A stretch of DNA of 64,000 nucleotides from CAWEWH01 sp963812775 (GCA_963812775.1 CAWEWH010000003.1:62001-126000), one strand, 5' to 3'; positions 48,367 through 57,070 are shown, counted from the stretch's first letter. Notes: generated by a model from the sequence alone, not told the origin. A program made the numbers and translations.

Positions 48367-50157
48367 ATGGCAAAGGCCAAGCAGGAGCTGCGCTCGCGGC
48401 TCTGGTTCGACAATCCCGACAATCCGGGCATGACGGCGCTCTATCTCGAGCGCTACCTCAACTATGGCCTGACGCGCGACGAGCTGCAGTCGGGCAAGCC
48501 CATCATCGGCATCGCCCAGACCGGCAGCGATCTCTCGCCCTGCAACCGCCACCACCTCGAATTGGCCAAGCGGGTGCGCGAAGGCATTCGCGCGGCCGGC
48601 GGCCTCGCCATGGAATTTCCGGTGCATCCGATCCAGGAGACCGGCAAGCGCCCGACCGCCTCCCTTGACCGCAACCTCGCTTATCTCGGGTTGGTCGAGG
48701 TGCTCTACGGCTATCCGCTCGACGGCGTCGTGCTGACCACCGGCTGCGACAAGACGACCCCGGCCTGCATCATGGCGGCCGCCACCGTGAACATCCCGGC
48801 CATCGTGCTGTCGGGCGGGCCGATGCTCAATGGCTGGTTCAAGGGCGAGCGCACCGGTTCGGGCACCATTGTGTGGAAGGCGCGCGAGGAGCTCGCCGCC
48901 GGCCGCATCGACTACGACGAATTCACCGACATCGTCGCCTCCTCGGCGCCGTCGGCCGGCCATTGCAACACCATGGGCACGGCCTCGACCATGAACTCGC
49001 TCGCCGAGGCGCTCGGCATGTCGCTCACCGGCTGCGCCGCCATCCCGGCGCCCTACCGCGAGCGCGCCCAGATGGCCTACGTCACGGGCCTGCGCATCGT
49101 CGAGATGGTGCGCGAGGACCTGAAGCCGTCCGACATCCTGACGCGCGAGGCCTTCGAGAACGCCATCGTGGTCAATTCCGCCATCGGCGGCTCCACCAAC
49201 GCGCCGATCCACATCAACGCCATCGCCCGCCACATCGGTGTCGAGCTCGATATCGATGACTGGGAGACGACCGGCCTCAAGGTGCCGCTCCTCGTCAACA
49301 TGCAGCCGGCCGGGAAATATCTCGGCGAGGAATATCATCGCGCCGGCGGCGTGCCGGCCGTCGTCAACGAGTTGATGAAGCACGGGCTCATCCGCGAGAG
49401 CGCGCTCACCGTCAACGGCAAGACCATGGGTGAGAATTGCCGCGGCCGCGAGGCGCAGGACCGTGACGTGATCCGCAGCTTCGAGACTGCCTTGATGAAG
49501 GACGCCGGCTTCATCGTGCTCAAGGGCAACCTGTTCGACTCGGCCATCATGAAGCTGTCGGTCGTGTCGCCGGAATTCCGCGCCCGCTATCTCGCCGACC
49601 CGAAGGATCCCAACGCCTTCGAGGGCCGCGCCATCGTGTTCGACGGGCCGGAGGATTATCACCACCGCATCGAGGACCCGGCGCTCGCCATCGACGAGCG
49701 CTGCATGCTGTTCGTGCGCGGCACCGGCCCCGTCGGCTATCCGGGTGCGGCCGAAGTGGTGAACATGCAGCCGCCCGCCTATCTCTTGAAGAGAGGCATC
49801 ACCTCCCTGCCATGCATCGGCGACGGCCGCCAGTCGGGCACCTCGGGCTCGCCCTCCATCCTCAACGCCTCGCCGGAGGCGGCGGTGGGCGGCGGTCTTG
49901 CGCTCTTGCGGACCGGCGACCGCGTGCGCATCGACCTCAACAAGCGCACCGCCGACATCCTGATCGCCGACGGCGAGCTCGCCGAGCGCCGCGCGCATTT
50001 GCAGAAGCACGGCTACGCGTTCCCCAAGAGCCAGACGCCATGGCAGGAGATCCAGCGCTCCATGGTCGAGCAGCTCTCGGACGGCATGGTGCTGAAGCCG
50101 GCCGTCAAGTATCAGCGGGTCGCCGACACCTACGGGGTGCCGCGCGACAACCACTGA
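48367..50157 (+). CDS. IlvD/Edd-family dehydratase, probably sugar-acid (arabonate/xylonate-type)
   Basis: 596 residues from the ATG at 48367. Iron-sulfur dehydratase with ligands in DLSPCNRHHLELA, TTGCDKTTPACIMA and SAGHCNTMGTASTMNSLAEA. Other family motifs are GGSTNAPIHINAIARH, KGNLFDSAIMKLSVVSPEF and IGDGRQSGTSGSPSILNASP. The long N-terminal LRSRLWFDNPDNPGMTALYL is typical of the sugar-acid dehydratases rather than IlvD. It would convert an aldonate to a 2-keto-3-deoxy acid. It is the first gene of a codirectional cluster with a lyase, two GNATs and a DenD-like dehydrogenase. Confidence 0.9.
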   Translation: MAKAKQELRSRLWFDNPDNPGMTALYLERYLNYGLTRDELQSGKPIIGIAQTGSDLSPCNRHHLELAKRVREGIRAAGGLAMEFPVHPIQETGKRPTASLDRNLAYLGLVEVLYGYPLDGVVLTTGCDKTTPACIMAAATVNIPAIVLSGGPMLNGWFKGERTGSGTIVWKAREELAAGRIDYDEFTDIVASSAPSAGHCNTMGTASTMNSLAEALGMSLTGCAAIPAPYRERAQMAYVTGLRIVEMVREDLKPSDILTREAFENAIVVNSAIGGSTNAPIHINAIARHIGVELDIDDWETTGLKVPLLVNMQPAGKYLGEEYHRAGGVPAVVNELMKHGLIRESALTVNGKTMGENCRGREAQDRDVIRSFETALMKDAGFIVLKGNLFDSAIMKLSVVSPEFRARYLADPKDPNAFEGRAIVFDGPEDYHHRIEDPALAIDERCMLFVRGTGPVGYPGAAEVVNMQPPAYLLKRGITSLPCIGDGRQSGTSGSPSILNASPEAAVGGGLALLRTGDRVRIDLNKRTADILIADGELAERRAHLQKHGYAFPKSQTPWQEIQRSMVEQLSDGMVLKPAVKYQRVADTYGVPRDNH

Positions 50158-50303
50158 CAGGTTCTGGCGTCGTCGCTCCGCACTGTCGTCCCGGTCCCGG
50201 TTGCCCGGGATGACACGAACCGCTTATCTGCGTCATCAACCGAATGCATTTGGCCGAGCCTTGCCCTTCGTGCAAACTCGCGCCCGTTCCAAGGATCGGC
50301 CCC

Positions 50304-51134
50304 ATGCCCAACGCTTCCGCCGCACAGCTTCGCGCCGACTTTCGCCGCCTGCATGACAGCGGCTGCTTCCTGCTTCCCAATCCATGGGACGTTGGCTCGG
50401 CAAAATATCTGGAGAGCGTCGGCTTCAAGGCGCTGGCCACGACGAGCGCCGGCGCGGCCTTCGCGGTGGGCCGCTCCGACTATGGCCTGACGGCCGACTA
50501 TGTCATCGACCATGTCCGGACCATCGTCGGCGCCACCGGGCTGCCGGTGAACGCCGATTTCGAGAACGGCTTCGCCAAGGACGAGAAGGGGCTCGCCGAG
50601 AATGTCCGGCGCTGCGTCGAGACCGGCGTCGCCGGCCTCTCCATCGAGGATTCCACCGGCGACAAGCAAAAGCCGCTTTTCGATTTCGACGTGGCGCTGG
50701 CGCGCTTCAAGGCGGCGCGCGCCGCCGCCGACGCGGTCGATCGCGCCACCTTCCTGGTGGCGCGCTCGGAGGCGTTCCTGGTCGGCCATCCCGAGGCGCT
50801 CAAGGAATCGCTAAAGCGTCTTGAGGCCTTCGCGGCGGCCGGCGCCGATTGCCTCTATGCGCCGGGGGTGCAAAAGCGCGAGGACATCGAGGCGATGGTC
50901 AAGGCTGTTGCCCCCAAGCCCGTCAATCTCCTGGTCGGCTGGCCCATCGGCTTCACCCTCGACGAAATCGCCAAGATGGGGGTGCGGCGCGTCAGCATCG
51001 GCGGCGCCTTGGCACTCGCCGCCTGGGGCGGTTTCATGCGCGCTGTCAAAGGTCTCCAGGAGGGCCGCTTCGACATGTTCGCCGACAATGCGCCCGGCCG
51101 CGAGCTCAACAAGTTGTTCGCCGCCAAGACGTAA
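50304..51134 (+). CDS. Isocitrate lyase/PEP mutase superfamily protein
   Basis: 276 residues from the ATG at 50304. TIM-barrel with CFLLPNPWDVGSAKYLESVG, TTSAGAAFAVGRSDYGL, LPVNADFENGFAKDEKGL (Mg-binding acidic motif) and GLSIEDSTGDKQKPLFDF. The KKCGH gating loop of true isocitrate and methylisocitrate lyases is missing, so it belongs to the broader PEP mutase/oxaloacetate hydrolase-like group that cleaves or hydrates 2-oxo acids. A lyase step after the dehydratase would make sense but is inferred. Confidence 0.85.
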   Translation: MPNASAAQLRADFRRLHDSGCFLLPNPWDVGSAKYLESVGFKALATTSAGAAFAVGRSDYGLTADYVIDHVRTIVGATGLPVNADFENGFAKDEKGLAENVRRCVETGVAGLSIEDSTGDKQKPLFDFDVALARFKAARAAADAVDRATFLVARSEAFLVGHPEALKESLKRLEAFAAAGADCLYAPGVQKREDIEAMVKAVAPKPVNLLVGWPIGFTLDEIAKMGVRRVSIGGALALAAWGGFMRAVKGLQEGRFDMFADNAPGRELNKLFAAKT

Positions 51135-51138
51135 GCCC

Positions 51139-51798
51139 ATGACATCCCTTGCCGGCTGGACGCCGCCGCCATTTCCGCCCGCCAAAGTCCTCGACGGCCG
51201 CTATGGCCGCCTGGAACCCCTCGATACCGGCCGTCACGGCGCCGACATCGTTGCCGCCATGGCGGGGGCCGATCAGGTGTGGACCTACCTTCCGGTCGTG
51301 CCGCCGCAGGATCGCGCCGCCTACGAGACGCTGCTCACCGGCATGATGCAGCGGCCCGGCATCGTGCCCTTCGCGGTGATCGACAAGCAGGACGGCAAGG
51401 CCAAGGGCCATCTCTGGCTGATGGAGATCAGGCCGGAGCACGGCGTGTTCGAGGTTGGCTTCATCACCTATTCGCCGTCACTGCAAAAGACGCGGCCCGC
51501 CACCGAGGCCATCTATCTGTGCGGCCAATACGGCTTCGGGCTCGGCTATCGCCGCTATGAATGGAAGTGCAACAACCTGAACGAACCCTCGAAGGCGGCG
51601 GCGCGGCGCTACGGCTTCGCCTATGAGGGGCTGTTCCGCCAGCACATGGTGGTCAAGGGCGAGAGCCGCGACACCGCCTGGTTCTCGATCACCGATGGCG
51701 AGTGGCCGGCCATTGCGGCCGGCTTCGCGGCGTGGCTCGATCCGAAGAACTTTGCTGCCGACGGCCGGCAGAAGCGGAAGCTTGCGGAACTGCGGTGA
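51139..51798 (+). CDS. GNAT-family N-acetyltransferase (RimJ/RimL type)
   Basis: 219 residues from the ATG at 51139, five bases after the lyase stop codon. RimJ-type features are RYGRLEPLDTGRHGADIVAA, GHLWLMEIRPEHGVFEVGFI, SLQKTRPATEAIYLCGQYGF and YEWKCNNLNEPSKAAARRYG FAYEG (acetyl-CoA-binding region and C-terminal strand). The pattern WxxxRxxxx...YEWKC is typical of proteins acetylating small molecules or amino termini. Substrate unknown. Confidence 0.85.
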   Translation: MTSLAGWTPPPFPPAKVLDGRYGRLEPLDTGRHGADIVAAMAGADQVWTYLPVVPPQDRAAYETLLTGMMQRPGIVPFAVIDKQDGKAKGHLWLMEIRPEHGVFEVGFITYSPSLQKTRPATEAIYLCGQYGFGLGYRRYEWKCNNLNEPSKAAARRYGFAYEGLFRQHMVVKGESRDTAWFSITDGEWPAIAAGFAAWLDPKNFAADGRQKRKLAELR

Positions 51799-51799
51799 G

Positions 51800-52271
51800 A
51801 TGACCGGGAGTGCGACGACCGCCCTCGCTGGCCTGCGCCGCGCCACCGCCGCCGACATTGCGGCGCTGACCGCCCTGCAGCGCGCCGCCTATGCCAGGAA
51901 CCGCGACATCCTCGGCGTCGAGCCGCTGCCGCTGCGCGCCGACTACAATCAGGTTTTCGCCACGTACGAGACCTGGCTCGCCGAGGACGACGGCGCGCTC
52001 ATGGGGGCGCTGATCCTCGAGCCACGGCCCGACGATCTCCTGATCTGGAGCGTCGCCACCGCGCCCGTCCGGCAAGGCCGCGGCCTCGGCAACCGGCTGC
52101 TGGCCGCCGCCGAGGAGCGCGCGCCGGGTGCTTGGCCTCTCGGTCTTGCGGCTTTACACCGGCGAGAAGCTCGTTTCGAATGTCGCCTGGTACCAGCGCC
52201 ATGGCTATGCGATCGAGCGCGTCGAGGAGCTGCCCGATCGCACCGTGGTGCACATGGTCAAGACAATTTAA
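51800..52271 (+). CDS. GNAT-family N-acetyltransferase, one frameshift
   Basis: About 156 residues when an extra C near 52124 is removed. The start follows the previous stop by one base (TGAGATG). The first frame holds GLRRATAADIAALTALQRAA and APVRQGRGLGNRLLAAAEER (acetyl-CoA pyrophosphate loop RQGRGLG). The second frame continues VLGLSVLRLYTGEKLVSNVA WYQRHGYAIER, the normal C-terminal part with N-x-x-A-x-x-x-Y-x-x-x-G. Both halves are normal, so the shift is probably an error. Confidence 0.82.
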
Positions 52272-52280
52272 GGAGGCCCC

Positions 52281-52613
52281 ATGCGAGCCATTTTGCGAGC
52301 CATTTTCATTGCCGCCTTGGCGTTGCTTGCCGGCTCGCCCGCCCTGGCGCAGACCTGCAAGCAGGACGGCTCGCTCGTCACCTGCGACGACGGCCGCCAG
52401 GGCGTCTTCGAGGGCAACGCCATCCTGTGGCCGGACGGCACCCGCTCACGCCCCGCTCCGCACGAGAGCGTGGTGATCGGCCACAAGCAGTCGGTGCGCG
52501 TCGGCCAGGGGGTCTTTGTCGGCCAGGGCAAGGGCGTCGTGCCGCTCGACGATCCCAACGCCCCCAACAAGATCCGCTGCGCCGTCCTCAACGGCGTCTC
52601 GTATTGTCATTAG
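52281..52613 (+). CDS. Small secreted protein with four cysteines, function unknown
   Basis: 110 residues; AGGAGG lies just upstream of the ATG. A signal peptide ends at SPALA, leaving a mature peptide of about 87 residues. Cys occur in QTCKQDGSLVTCDDGRQGVF and RCAVLNGVSYCH, so two disulfides are likely (inference). The central segment is beta-like (GVFEGNAILWPDGT, SVVIGHKQSVRVGQGVFVGQ). No family recognised. It sits between the second GNAT and the DenD-like gene, all codirectional. Confidence 0.7.
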   Translation: MRAILRAIFIAALALLAGSPALAQTCKQDGSLVTCDDGRQGVFEGNAILWPDGTRSRPAPHESVVIGHKQSVRVGQGVFVGQGKGVVPLDDPNAPNKIRCAVLNGVSYCH

Positions 52614-52632
52614 CGCAAGCCGAGAAACCACC

Positions 52633-53610
52633 ATGCACATCCTCGTCACCGGCGCGGCCGGCATGATCGGCCGCAAACTGATCGAGCGGCTTCTCGCTGA
52701 CCGCGCTCTCGGCGACAAGCCGATCAGCCGCCTGACGCTGCACGACATTGTGCCACCGCGCGCCGCAGCTCAGGGCATCGCCATAGCGGCCCATGCGTCG
52801 GATTTCTCCGCCCCCGGCGAGGCCGAGAAGCTCGTCGCCGGGCGGCCCGACGCGATCTTCCACCTCGCCGCCATCGTGTCGGGCGAGGCCGAGCAGGATT
52901 TCGACAAGGGCTATCGCATCAATCTCGACGGCACGCGGCGTCTGTTCGAGGCGATCCGCGCGCAGAAAGACTACAAGCCGCGCGTGGTCTTTACCTCGTC
53001 CGTGGCCGTGTTCGGGGCGCCGTTCCCCGAGGCGATCGGCGACGAGTTCCTGTCGACGCCGCAGACAAGCTACGGCACCCAGAAGGCCATCGGCGAGCTG
53101 CTGCTCAACGACTATTCGCGGCGCGGCATCTTCGACGGCATCGGCATCCGCCTGCCGACCATCTGCGTGCGCCCGGGCGCGCCCAACAAGGCGGCGTCGG
53201 GTTTCTTCTCCAACATCATGCGCGAGCCGATGGCCGGCCAGGAGGCGGTGCTGCCGGTTCCCGATACCGTGCGCCATTGGCACGCCTCGCCGCGTGCCGC
53301 CGTCGGTTTTCTCGTCCACGCCGCCACCATGGATCTGGCGCGGCTCGGGGCGCGCCGCTGCCTGTCGATGCCCGGCGTGTGCGTCTCGATCGCCGAGCAG
53401 ATCGAGGCCTTGCGGCGCGTCGCCGGCGAGCCGGCCGTGCGCCTCATCAAGCGCGAGCCCGATCCCTTCATCTCGTCCATCGTCGTGAACTGGCCGCAGA
53501 ATTTCGACCCGCGGCGCGCCCTCGCCCTCGGCTTCAAGCCGGACGACAGCTTCGAGGCGATCCTGCGCACTCACGTGGCCGACGAGCTCGGCGGCAAGAT
53601 CGCGGCTTAG
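52633..53610 (+). CDS. denD: NAD-dependent epimerase/dehydratase, D-erythronate dehydrogenase-like
   Basis: 325 residues from the ATG at 52633. Extended SDR with VTGAAGMIGRKLIERLL (dinucleotide loop), FHLAAIVSGEAEQDFDKGYR, FTSSVAVFGAPFPEAIGDEF and catalytic TSYGTQKAIGELLLNDY (Tyr-x-x-x-Lys). The VSGEAEQDFD segment and the RLPTICVRPGAPNKAASGFF region match DenD, which oxidises D-erythronate in C4 sugar-acid catabolism. With a sugar-acid dehydratase upstream, a sugar-acid pathway is likely. The usual otnK and otnC neighbours are not in the window. Confidence 0.85.
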   Translation: MHILVTGAAGMIGRKLIERLLADRALGDKPISRLTLHDIVPPRAAAQGIAIAAHASDFSAPGEAEKLVAGRPDAIFHLAAIVSGEAEQDFDKGYRINLDGTRRLFEAIRAQKDYKPRVVFTSSVAVFGAPFPEAIGDEFLSTPQTSYGTQKAIGELLLNDYSRRGIFDGIGIRLPTICVRPGAPNKAASGFFSNIMREPMAGQEAVLPVPDTVRHWHASPRAAVGFLVHAATMDLARLGARRCLSMPGVCVSIAEQIEALRRVAGEPAVRLIKREPDPFISSIVVNWPQNFDPRRALALGFKPDDSFEAILRTHVADELGGKIAA

Positions 53611-53614
53611 ACCT

Positions 53615-53699
53615 CGTCATGGCCGGGCTTGTCCCGGCCATCCACGCCTGAGTTTTCGACCGAAAGACGTGGATGCCCGCGACAAGCGCGGGCATGACG
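53615..53699. repeat. Large inverted repeat with internal hairpins between convergent genes
   Basis: Arm 1 (53615-53646) and arm 2 (53668-53699) are near-perfect reverse complements and each contains its own hairpin: ATGGCCGGG/CCCGGCCAT with loop CTTGT, and GCCCGCG/CGCGGGC with loop ACAAG. This is the well-known GTCATGGCCGGGCTTGTCCC-type repeat of Bradyrhizobium relatives (recollection). Its place between denD and the SRPBCC gene suits bidirectional termination. Confidence 0.8.
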
Positions 53700-53706
53700 G
53701 CGTTAC

Positions 53707-54186
53707 CTATTCCTCCGCCGCCTTGACATACGCGTCGAGGATTCCCGGCCAGCCGCCCGGCGAGGCGATCTGATCGCGGACCGTCGCGGCCTTGTCGCCG
53801 AAGCGCTCCAGATTGCGGTGCTCGAACTCGATGCGCGTGCCGCCGCCTTCGGGCGTGAACTGCACCTCGACCTCGGTGACGAGCGTCGCGTCGAATTGCC
53901 ATTCGGCGCTGAGCTGCCAGGCGAGCACCAACCGGTGCGGCGGCTCCCAGGCGATGACGTGGCCCCACTGGCACTGCGAGCCGTCCTCGTCCGTCTCGTA
54001 CCAGCGCCCGCCCGCGCGGGGCTCGATTACCACGTCCTTGAGCGCCGCCTTGCCGATGTGATGGCTCTTCGGCCACCAGCGGCTCATGCCGCCGGTGAAG
54101 ACCTCGAAGGCGCGGGCCGGCGCCGCCTTCACGCGCAAGGTCTTGCGCACCGGCGCCGGCGCGATGGTCTTTGCTGCGGCGGTCAT
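53707..54186 (-). CDS. SRPBCC (AHSA1/START-like) domain protein, second module
   Basis: 159 residues from the ATG at 54186. The fold is indicated by VRKTLRVKAAPARAFEVFTG, MSRWWPKSHHIGKAALKDVV, EPRAGGRWYETDEDGSQCQW GHV and TLVTEVEVQFTPEGGGTRIE. WWPxSH and GGRWYE are typical of AHSA1 relatives. It starts 4 bp after the ArsR gene and is presumably coexpressed with and regulated by it. Confidence 0.9.
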   Translation of the reverse strand: MTAAAKTIAPAPVRKTLRVKAAPARAFEVFTGGMSRWWPKSHHIGKAALKDVVIEPRAGGRWYETDEDGSQCQWGHVIAWEPPHRLVLAWQLSAEWQFDATLVTEVEVQFTPEGGGTRIEFEHRNLERFGDKAATVRDQIASPGGWPGILDAYVKAAEE

Positions 54187-54190
54187 CCCT

Positions 54191-54496
54191 CTACTCCTCT
54201 TTGTCCACTTCGCTGCGAAAGGATTCCAGCGCTTCGTCCCAGAAGCGGTCGAGCCACACCCGCATGGCGCCGAGCCCTTTGGGATCGATCTCGTAGACGC
54301 GGCGCGTGCCGTCCGCATGGTCGCGCACGAGGCCGGCGTCCTTCAGCACTCTGAGATGCTGCGACACGGCCGGGCGGCTGACTGGCAGGCCCCTGGCCAA
54401 CTCGCCGACGGCGCGGGGGCCGCGCGCCAGCCGCTCGAACACCCTTCGCCGCGTCGGATCGGCCAGCGCGATCATCACATCCTGTAAGTAAGCCAT
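54191..54496 (-). CDS. ArsR-family winged-helix regulator, second module
   Basis: 101 residues. The HTH is ADPTRRRVFERLARGPRAVG followed by LPVSRPAVSQHLRVLKDAGL, and the wing is RDHADGTRRVYEID. No metal-binding cysteines are present. Like the first ArsR (3220-3585), its start codon is inside a palindromic operator and it is transcriptionally paired with an SRPBCC protein, but the recognition helix differs (SRPAVSQHLRV against SLAAASKHIKA), matching the different operator sequences. Confidence 0.92.
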   Translation of the reverse strand: MAYLQDVMIALADPTRRRVFERLARGPRAVGELARGLPVSRPAVSQHLRVLKDAGLVRDHADGTRRVYEIDPKGLGAMRVWLDRFWDEALESFRSEVDKEE

Positions 54497-54530
54497 GGCT
54501 TACGGTAAGCAGCTACTTACATCAAGTCAA
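54488..54530 (-). promoter_or_regulatory. Promoter with two GTAAG-N6-CTTAC operators for the second ArsR/SRPBCC pair
   Basis: Two 16-bp palindromes of the form GTAAG-N6-CTTAC lie 17 bp apart, at 54488-54503 (fully palindromic, GTAAGCCATGGCTTAC) and 54505-54520. On the minus strand a -35 TTGACT (54530-54525) and a weaker -10 TACCGT (54507-54502) are separated by 17 bp. The -10 overlaps the junction of the two operators. The ATG at 54496 is in the centre of the first palindrome, so the transcript again appears leaderless. Confidence 0.75.
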
Positions 54531-54824
54531 GCGCGCGTACTGTCCCAAGGGCCAGTTCAGCGCCCGTGGAACTTCAAGCTCAAACCAGGGTTGATGGCTG
54601 TCGCGCTCACGAATTCTTGATCGCGGGTGGGAAGCAGCGTTCCGCGACCCATATGGGCAGGATTGCCCGCAACAGGCTTCGGCTGGGCCTGCCGGCGATC
54701 TCGTTTGCTGCTGACAGGATTTGGCAATGGCTGCTCACATGTTGCGTGCCAAGAGAGCCTGCGCTTTTGCGCTGACGCCGGCGCCCTCGATCCATCGACG
54801 GAAAGCCCCAAAAGGCCCAGCCCC
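54531..54824. other. Upstream region of egtB, no gene seen
   Basis: 294 bp beyond the ArsR promoter. Frames here are short and not protein-like. No riboswitch, tRNA or strong promoter was recognised. The region contains the likely egtB promoter, not located. Confidence 0.5.
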
Positions 54825-56087
54825 ATGAACACCGCTTCGCAACCGCGCCGGCGCGGCGCCGATCCATCGTCAACGGGCCTCGACGCCGACGCGGCGCGCG
54901 GGCGCTTGCGGGACGCCTACAAGATCGTGCGCGCCGAAACCGAGCGCCGCGCCGCGCCGCTCTCGGGCGAGGACCAGGTCATCCAGTCGATGCCGGACGC
55001 GAGCCCCATCAAGTGGCACCGCGCCCACACCACCTGGTTCTTCGAGCAGTTCATTCTGGCCCCGCATGCGCCCCAGCATGCGGTCTTCGATGAGCGTTTC
55101 GCCTTCCTGTACAATTCCTATTATGTCAGCGCCGGGCCGCGGCATGCGCGGCCGCAGCGCGGGCTGATCACCCGCCCCACCGTCGCCGAGGTCGGCGACT
55201 ATCGCGCCCATGTCGACGCCGCGATGCTGCGTCTCATCGACGGCGCCGACGCCGAGACCTTTGCGCGCGTGGCGCCCCTCGTCGAGATCGGCCTCAATCA
55301 CGAGCAGCAGCACCAGGAGCTGATGCTCACCGACATCCTGCACGCCTTCGCGCAGAATCCGACTGCCCCCGCCTATGACGCCGAATGGTCGATGCCGCGG
55401 CCGACCTCAGGTGGCAGCGTCACGGTTCCGGCCGGCATCTACCGCATCGGCCACACCGGTGACGGCTTTTCGTTCGACAACGAGGGCCCTTCGCATCAGG
55501 TGCTGCTGCAGAGCGTGCGGCTCGCGCCCTTGGTCACCAATGCCGAATGGCTCGCCTTCATGGCCGACGGCGGCTACGCGACCCCGACGCTGTGGCTGTC
55601 CGACGGCTGGGCGACCGTCGCGGCCGAGGGCTGGGCGGCGCCCGGCCACTGGCGCGAGATCGACGGCCAGTGGTTCGTCATGACGCTCGCCGGCCTCAAG
55701 CCTGTGGATCGCGAGTCACCCGTCTGTCATGTGAGCTACTACGAGGCCGAGGCCTTTGCGCGCTGGGCCGGCAAGCATCTTCCGACCGAACAGGAATGGG
55801 AGATCGCGGCCGGCAAGGGCGATCTCGGCGGCGCCTATGGGGTCGTCTGGCAATGGACGCGCAGCGCCTACTCGCCCTATCCCGGCTACCGCGCCGTTGA
55901 AGGCGCCCTTGGCGAGTACAACGGCAAGTTCATGGTCAACCAGCTGGTGCTTCGCGGCTCGTCCCTCGCGACGCCCGACGGTCACACGCGCGTCACCTAT
56001 CGCAATTTCTTCTACCCGCCGCATCGTTGGCAGTTCATGGGGCTGAGGCTCGCCGACTATCCGGACGCGCCTGCTCACGCATCTTAG
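54825..56087 (+). CDS. egtB: Ergothioneine biosynthesis sulfoxide synthase EgtB
   Basis: 420 residues from the ATG at 54825; the frame is open to 54627 but that part is not protein-like. EgtB is a non-haem iron enzyme that joins gamma-glutamylcysteine or cysteine to hercynine with O2. An N-terminal DinB-like domain provides the three-His iron site: WHRAHTTWFFEQFI and GLNHEQQHQELMLTD. The C-terminal formylglycine-generating-enzyme-like domain has VTVPAGIYRIGHTGDGFSFD, NEGPSHQVLLQSVRLA and NFFYPPHRWQFMGLRLA. It is followed 14 bp later by egtD. egtA, egtC and egtE are not in the window, as in many Proteobacteria. Confidence 0.95.
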   Translation: MNTASQPRRRGADPSSTGLDADAARGRLRDAYKIVRAETERRAAPLSGEDQVIQSMPDASPIKWHRAHTTWFFEQFILAPHAPQHAVFDERFAFLYNSYYVSAGPRHARPQRGLITRPTVAEVGDYRAHVDAAMLRLIDGADAETFARVAPLVEIGLNHEQQHQELMLTDILHAFAQNPTAPAYDAEWSMPRPTSGGSVTVPAGIYRIGHTGDGFSFDNEGPSHQVLLQSVRLAPLVTNAEWLAFMADGGYATPTLWLSDGWATVAAEGWAAPGHWREIDGQWFVMTLAGLKPVDRESPVCHVSYYEAEAFARWAGKHLPTEQEWEIAAGKGDLGGAYGVVWQWTRSAYSPYPGYRAVEGALGEYNGKFMVNQLVLRGSSLATPDGHTRVTYRNFFYPPHRWQFMGLRLADYPDAPAHAS

Positions 56088-56101
56088 CTTAAGGAGTTTC
56101 C

Positions 56102-57070
56102 ATGGCCCGCGCCCTCCTGCGCAAAGTCGACATCGTCGACCAGAGACCGGCAAGCTTTCGCGAGGACCTGGTCGCCGGCCTCACGGCGCGGCCGAAGCGC
56201 CTTGCGCCCAAATATTTCTATGACGAGATCGGCTCGAAGCTGTTCGAGGAGATCACGGCGCTCGCCGAATATTACCCGACGCGCACCGAGTTCCGCATTC
56301 TCGCCGACAACGTCACGGCGCTCGCCGCCTTGGTGTGGCCGAATGCCGCCCTCGTCGAATTCGGTTCGGGCTCGAGCGCCAAGGTGCGCCTCATCCTGCG
56401 CGAGCTCGACAATCTCGCCGCCTACGTGCCGGTCGACATCTCGGCGGATTTTCTGTCCGAGGTCTGCGGCGCGCTGAATGGTGAGTTTCCGCATCTGCGC
56501 GTCCTGCCGGTCGCCGCCGACTTCACGCGGCCGTTCGATCTGCCGGCCGAGGTGCGCGGCCGGCCCCTCGTCGGCTTCTTTCCCGGCTCGACCATCGGCA
56601 ATTTCGAGCCGCAGGAGGCGCAGGACTTCCTGCGCAACGCCGCCGCCATTCTCGGCCGCGGCTCGGTGCTCATCGTCGGCGTCGACCTCCCCAAGGACCG
56701 CGATGTCCTCAACGCCGCCTACAACGACGCCAAGGGCGTCACCGCCGCCTTCAACCTCAACGTCCTCGCCCGCGCCAATCGCGAGCTCGGCACTGATTTC
56801 GACCTCTCGGCTTTCTCGCACCGGGCCTTCTTCAACGCGCATCTGAGCCGCATCGAGATGCATCTGGTGAGCACGCGCGCCCAGAAGGTCCGCATCGGCC
56901 ACACCACGGTCTCCTTCGAGGCCGGCGAGACCATCCACACCGAGAACAGCTACAAATACACACCCGACCGCTTCATCAAGCTGGCCAAGGACGCCGGCTG
57001 GTCGAGTGCCGGCGTGCTGATGGACAAGGACAAGCTTTTTTCGGTGCACACGCTGGTGCTGGACGCGTAG
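56102..57070 (+). CDS. egtD: L-histidine N-alpha-methyltransferase EgtD
   Basis: 322 residues; AAGGAG lies seven bases upstream of the ATG. It trimethylates histidine to hercynine using SAM. Motifs are PKRLAPKYFYDEIGSKLFEE, ITALAEYYPTRTEFRIL, VEFGSGSSAKVRLILREL (SAM loop), VPVDISADFL, VGFFPGSTIGNFEPQEAQDF and HTENSYKYTPDRFIKLAKDA. It forms a two-gene unit with egtB. Confidence 0.96.
   Translation: MARALLRKVDIVDQRPASFREDLVAGLTARPKRLAPKYFYDEIGSKLFEEITALAEYYPTRTEFRILADNVTALAALVWPNAALVEFGSGSSAKVRLILRELDNLAAYVPVDISADFLSEVCGALNGEFPHLRVLPVAADFTRPFDLPAEVRGRPLVGFFPGSTIGNFEPQEAQDFLRNAAAILGRGSVLIVGVDLPKDRDVLNAAYNDAKGVTAAFNLNVLARANRELGTDFDLSAFSHRAFFNAHLSRIEMHLVSTRAQKVRIGHTTVSFEAGETIHTENSYKYTPDRFIKLAKDAGWSSAGVLMDKDKLFSVHTLVLDA

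Noticed and set aside
47989..50154. A 721-codon minus-strand frame antisense to the sugar-acid dehydratase
   Set aside because: The plus-strand product has Fe-S ligands and family motifs; the antisense product has none.
54531..54824. Extension of egtB to an upstream ATG at 54627
   Set aside because: The added 66 residues show no similarity to EgtB N-termini and no ribosome binding site was seen; the DinB-like domain begins after the ATG at 54825.
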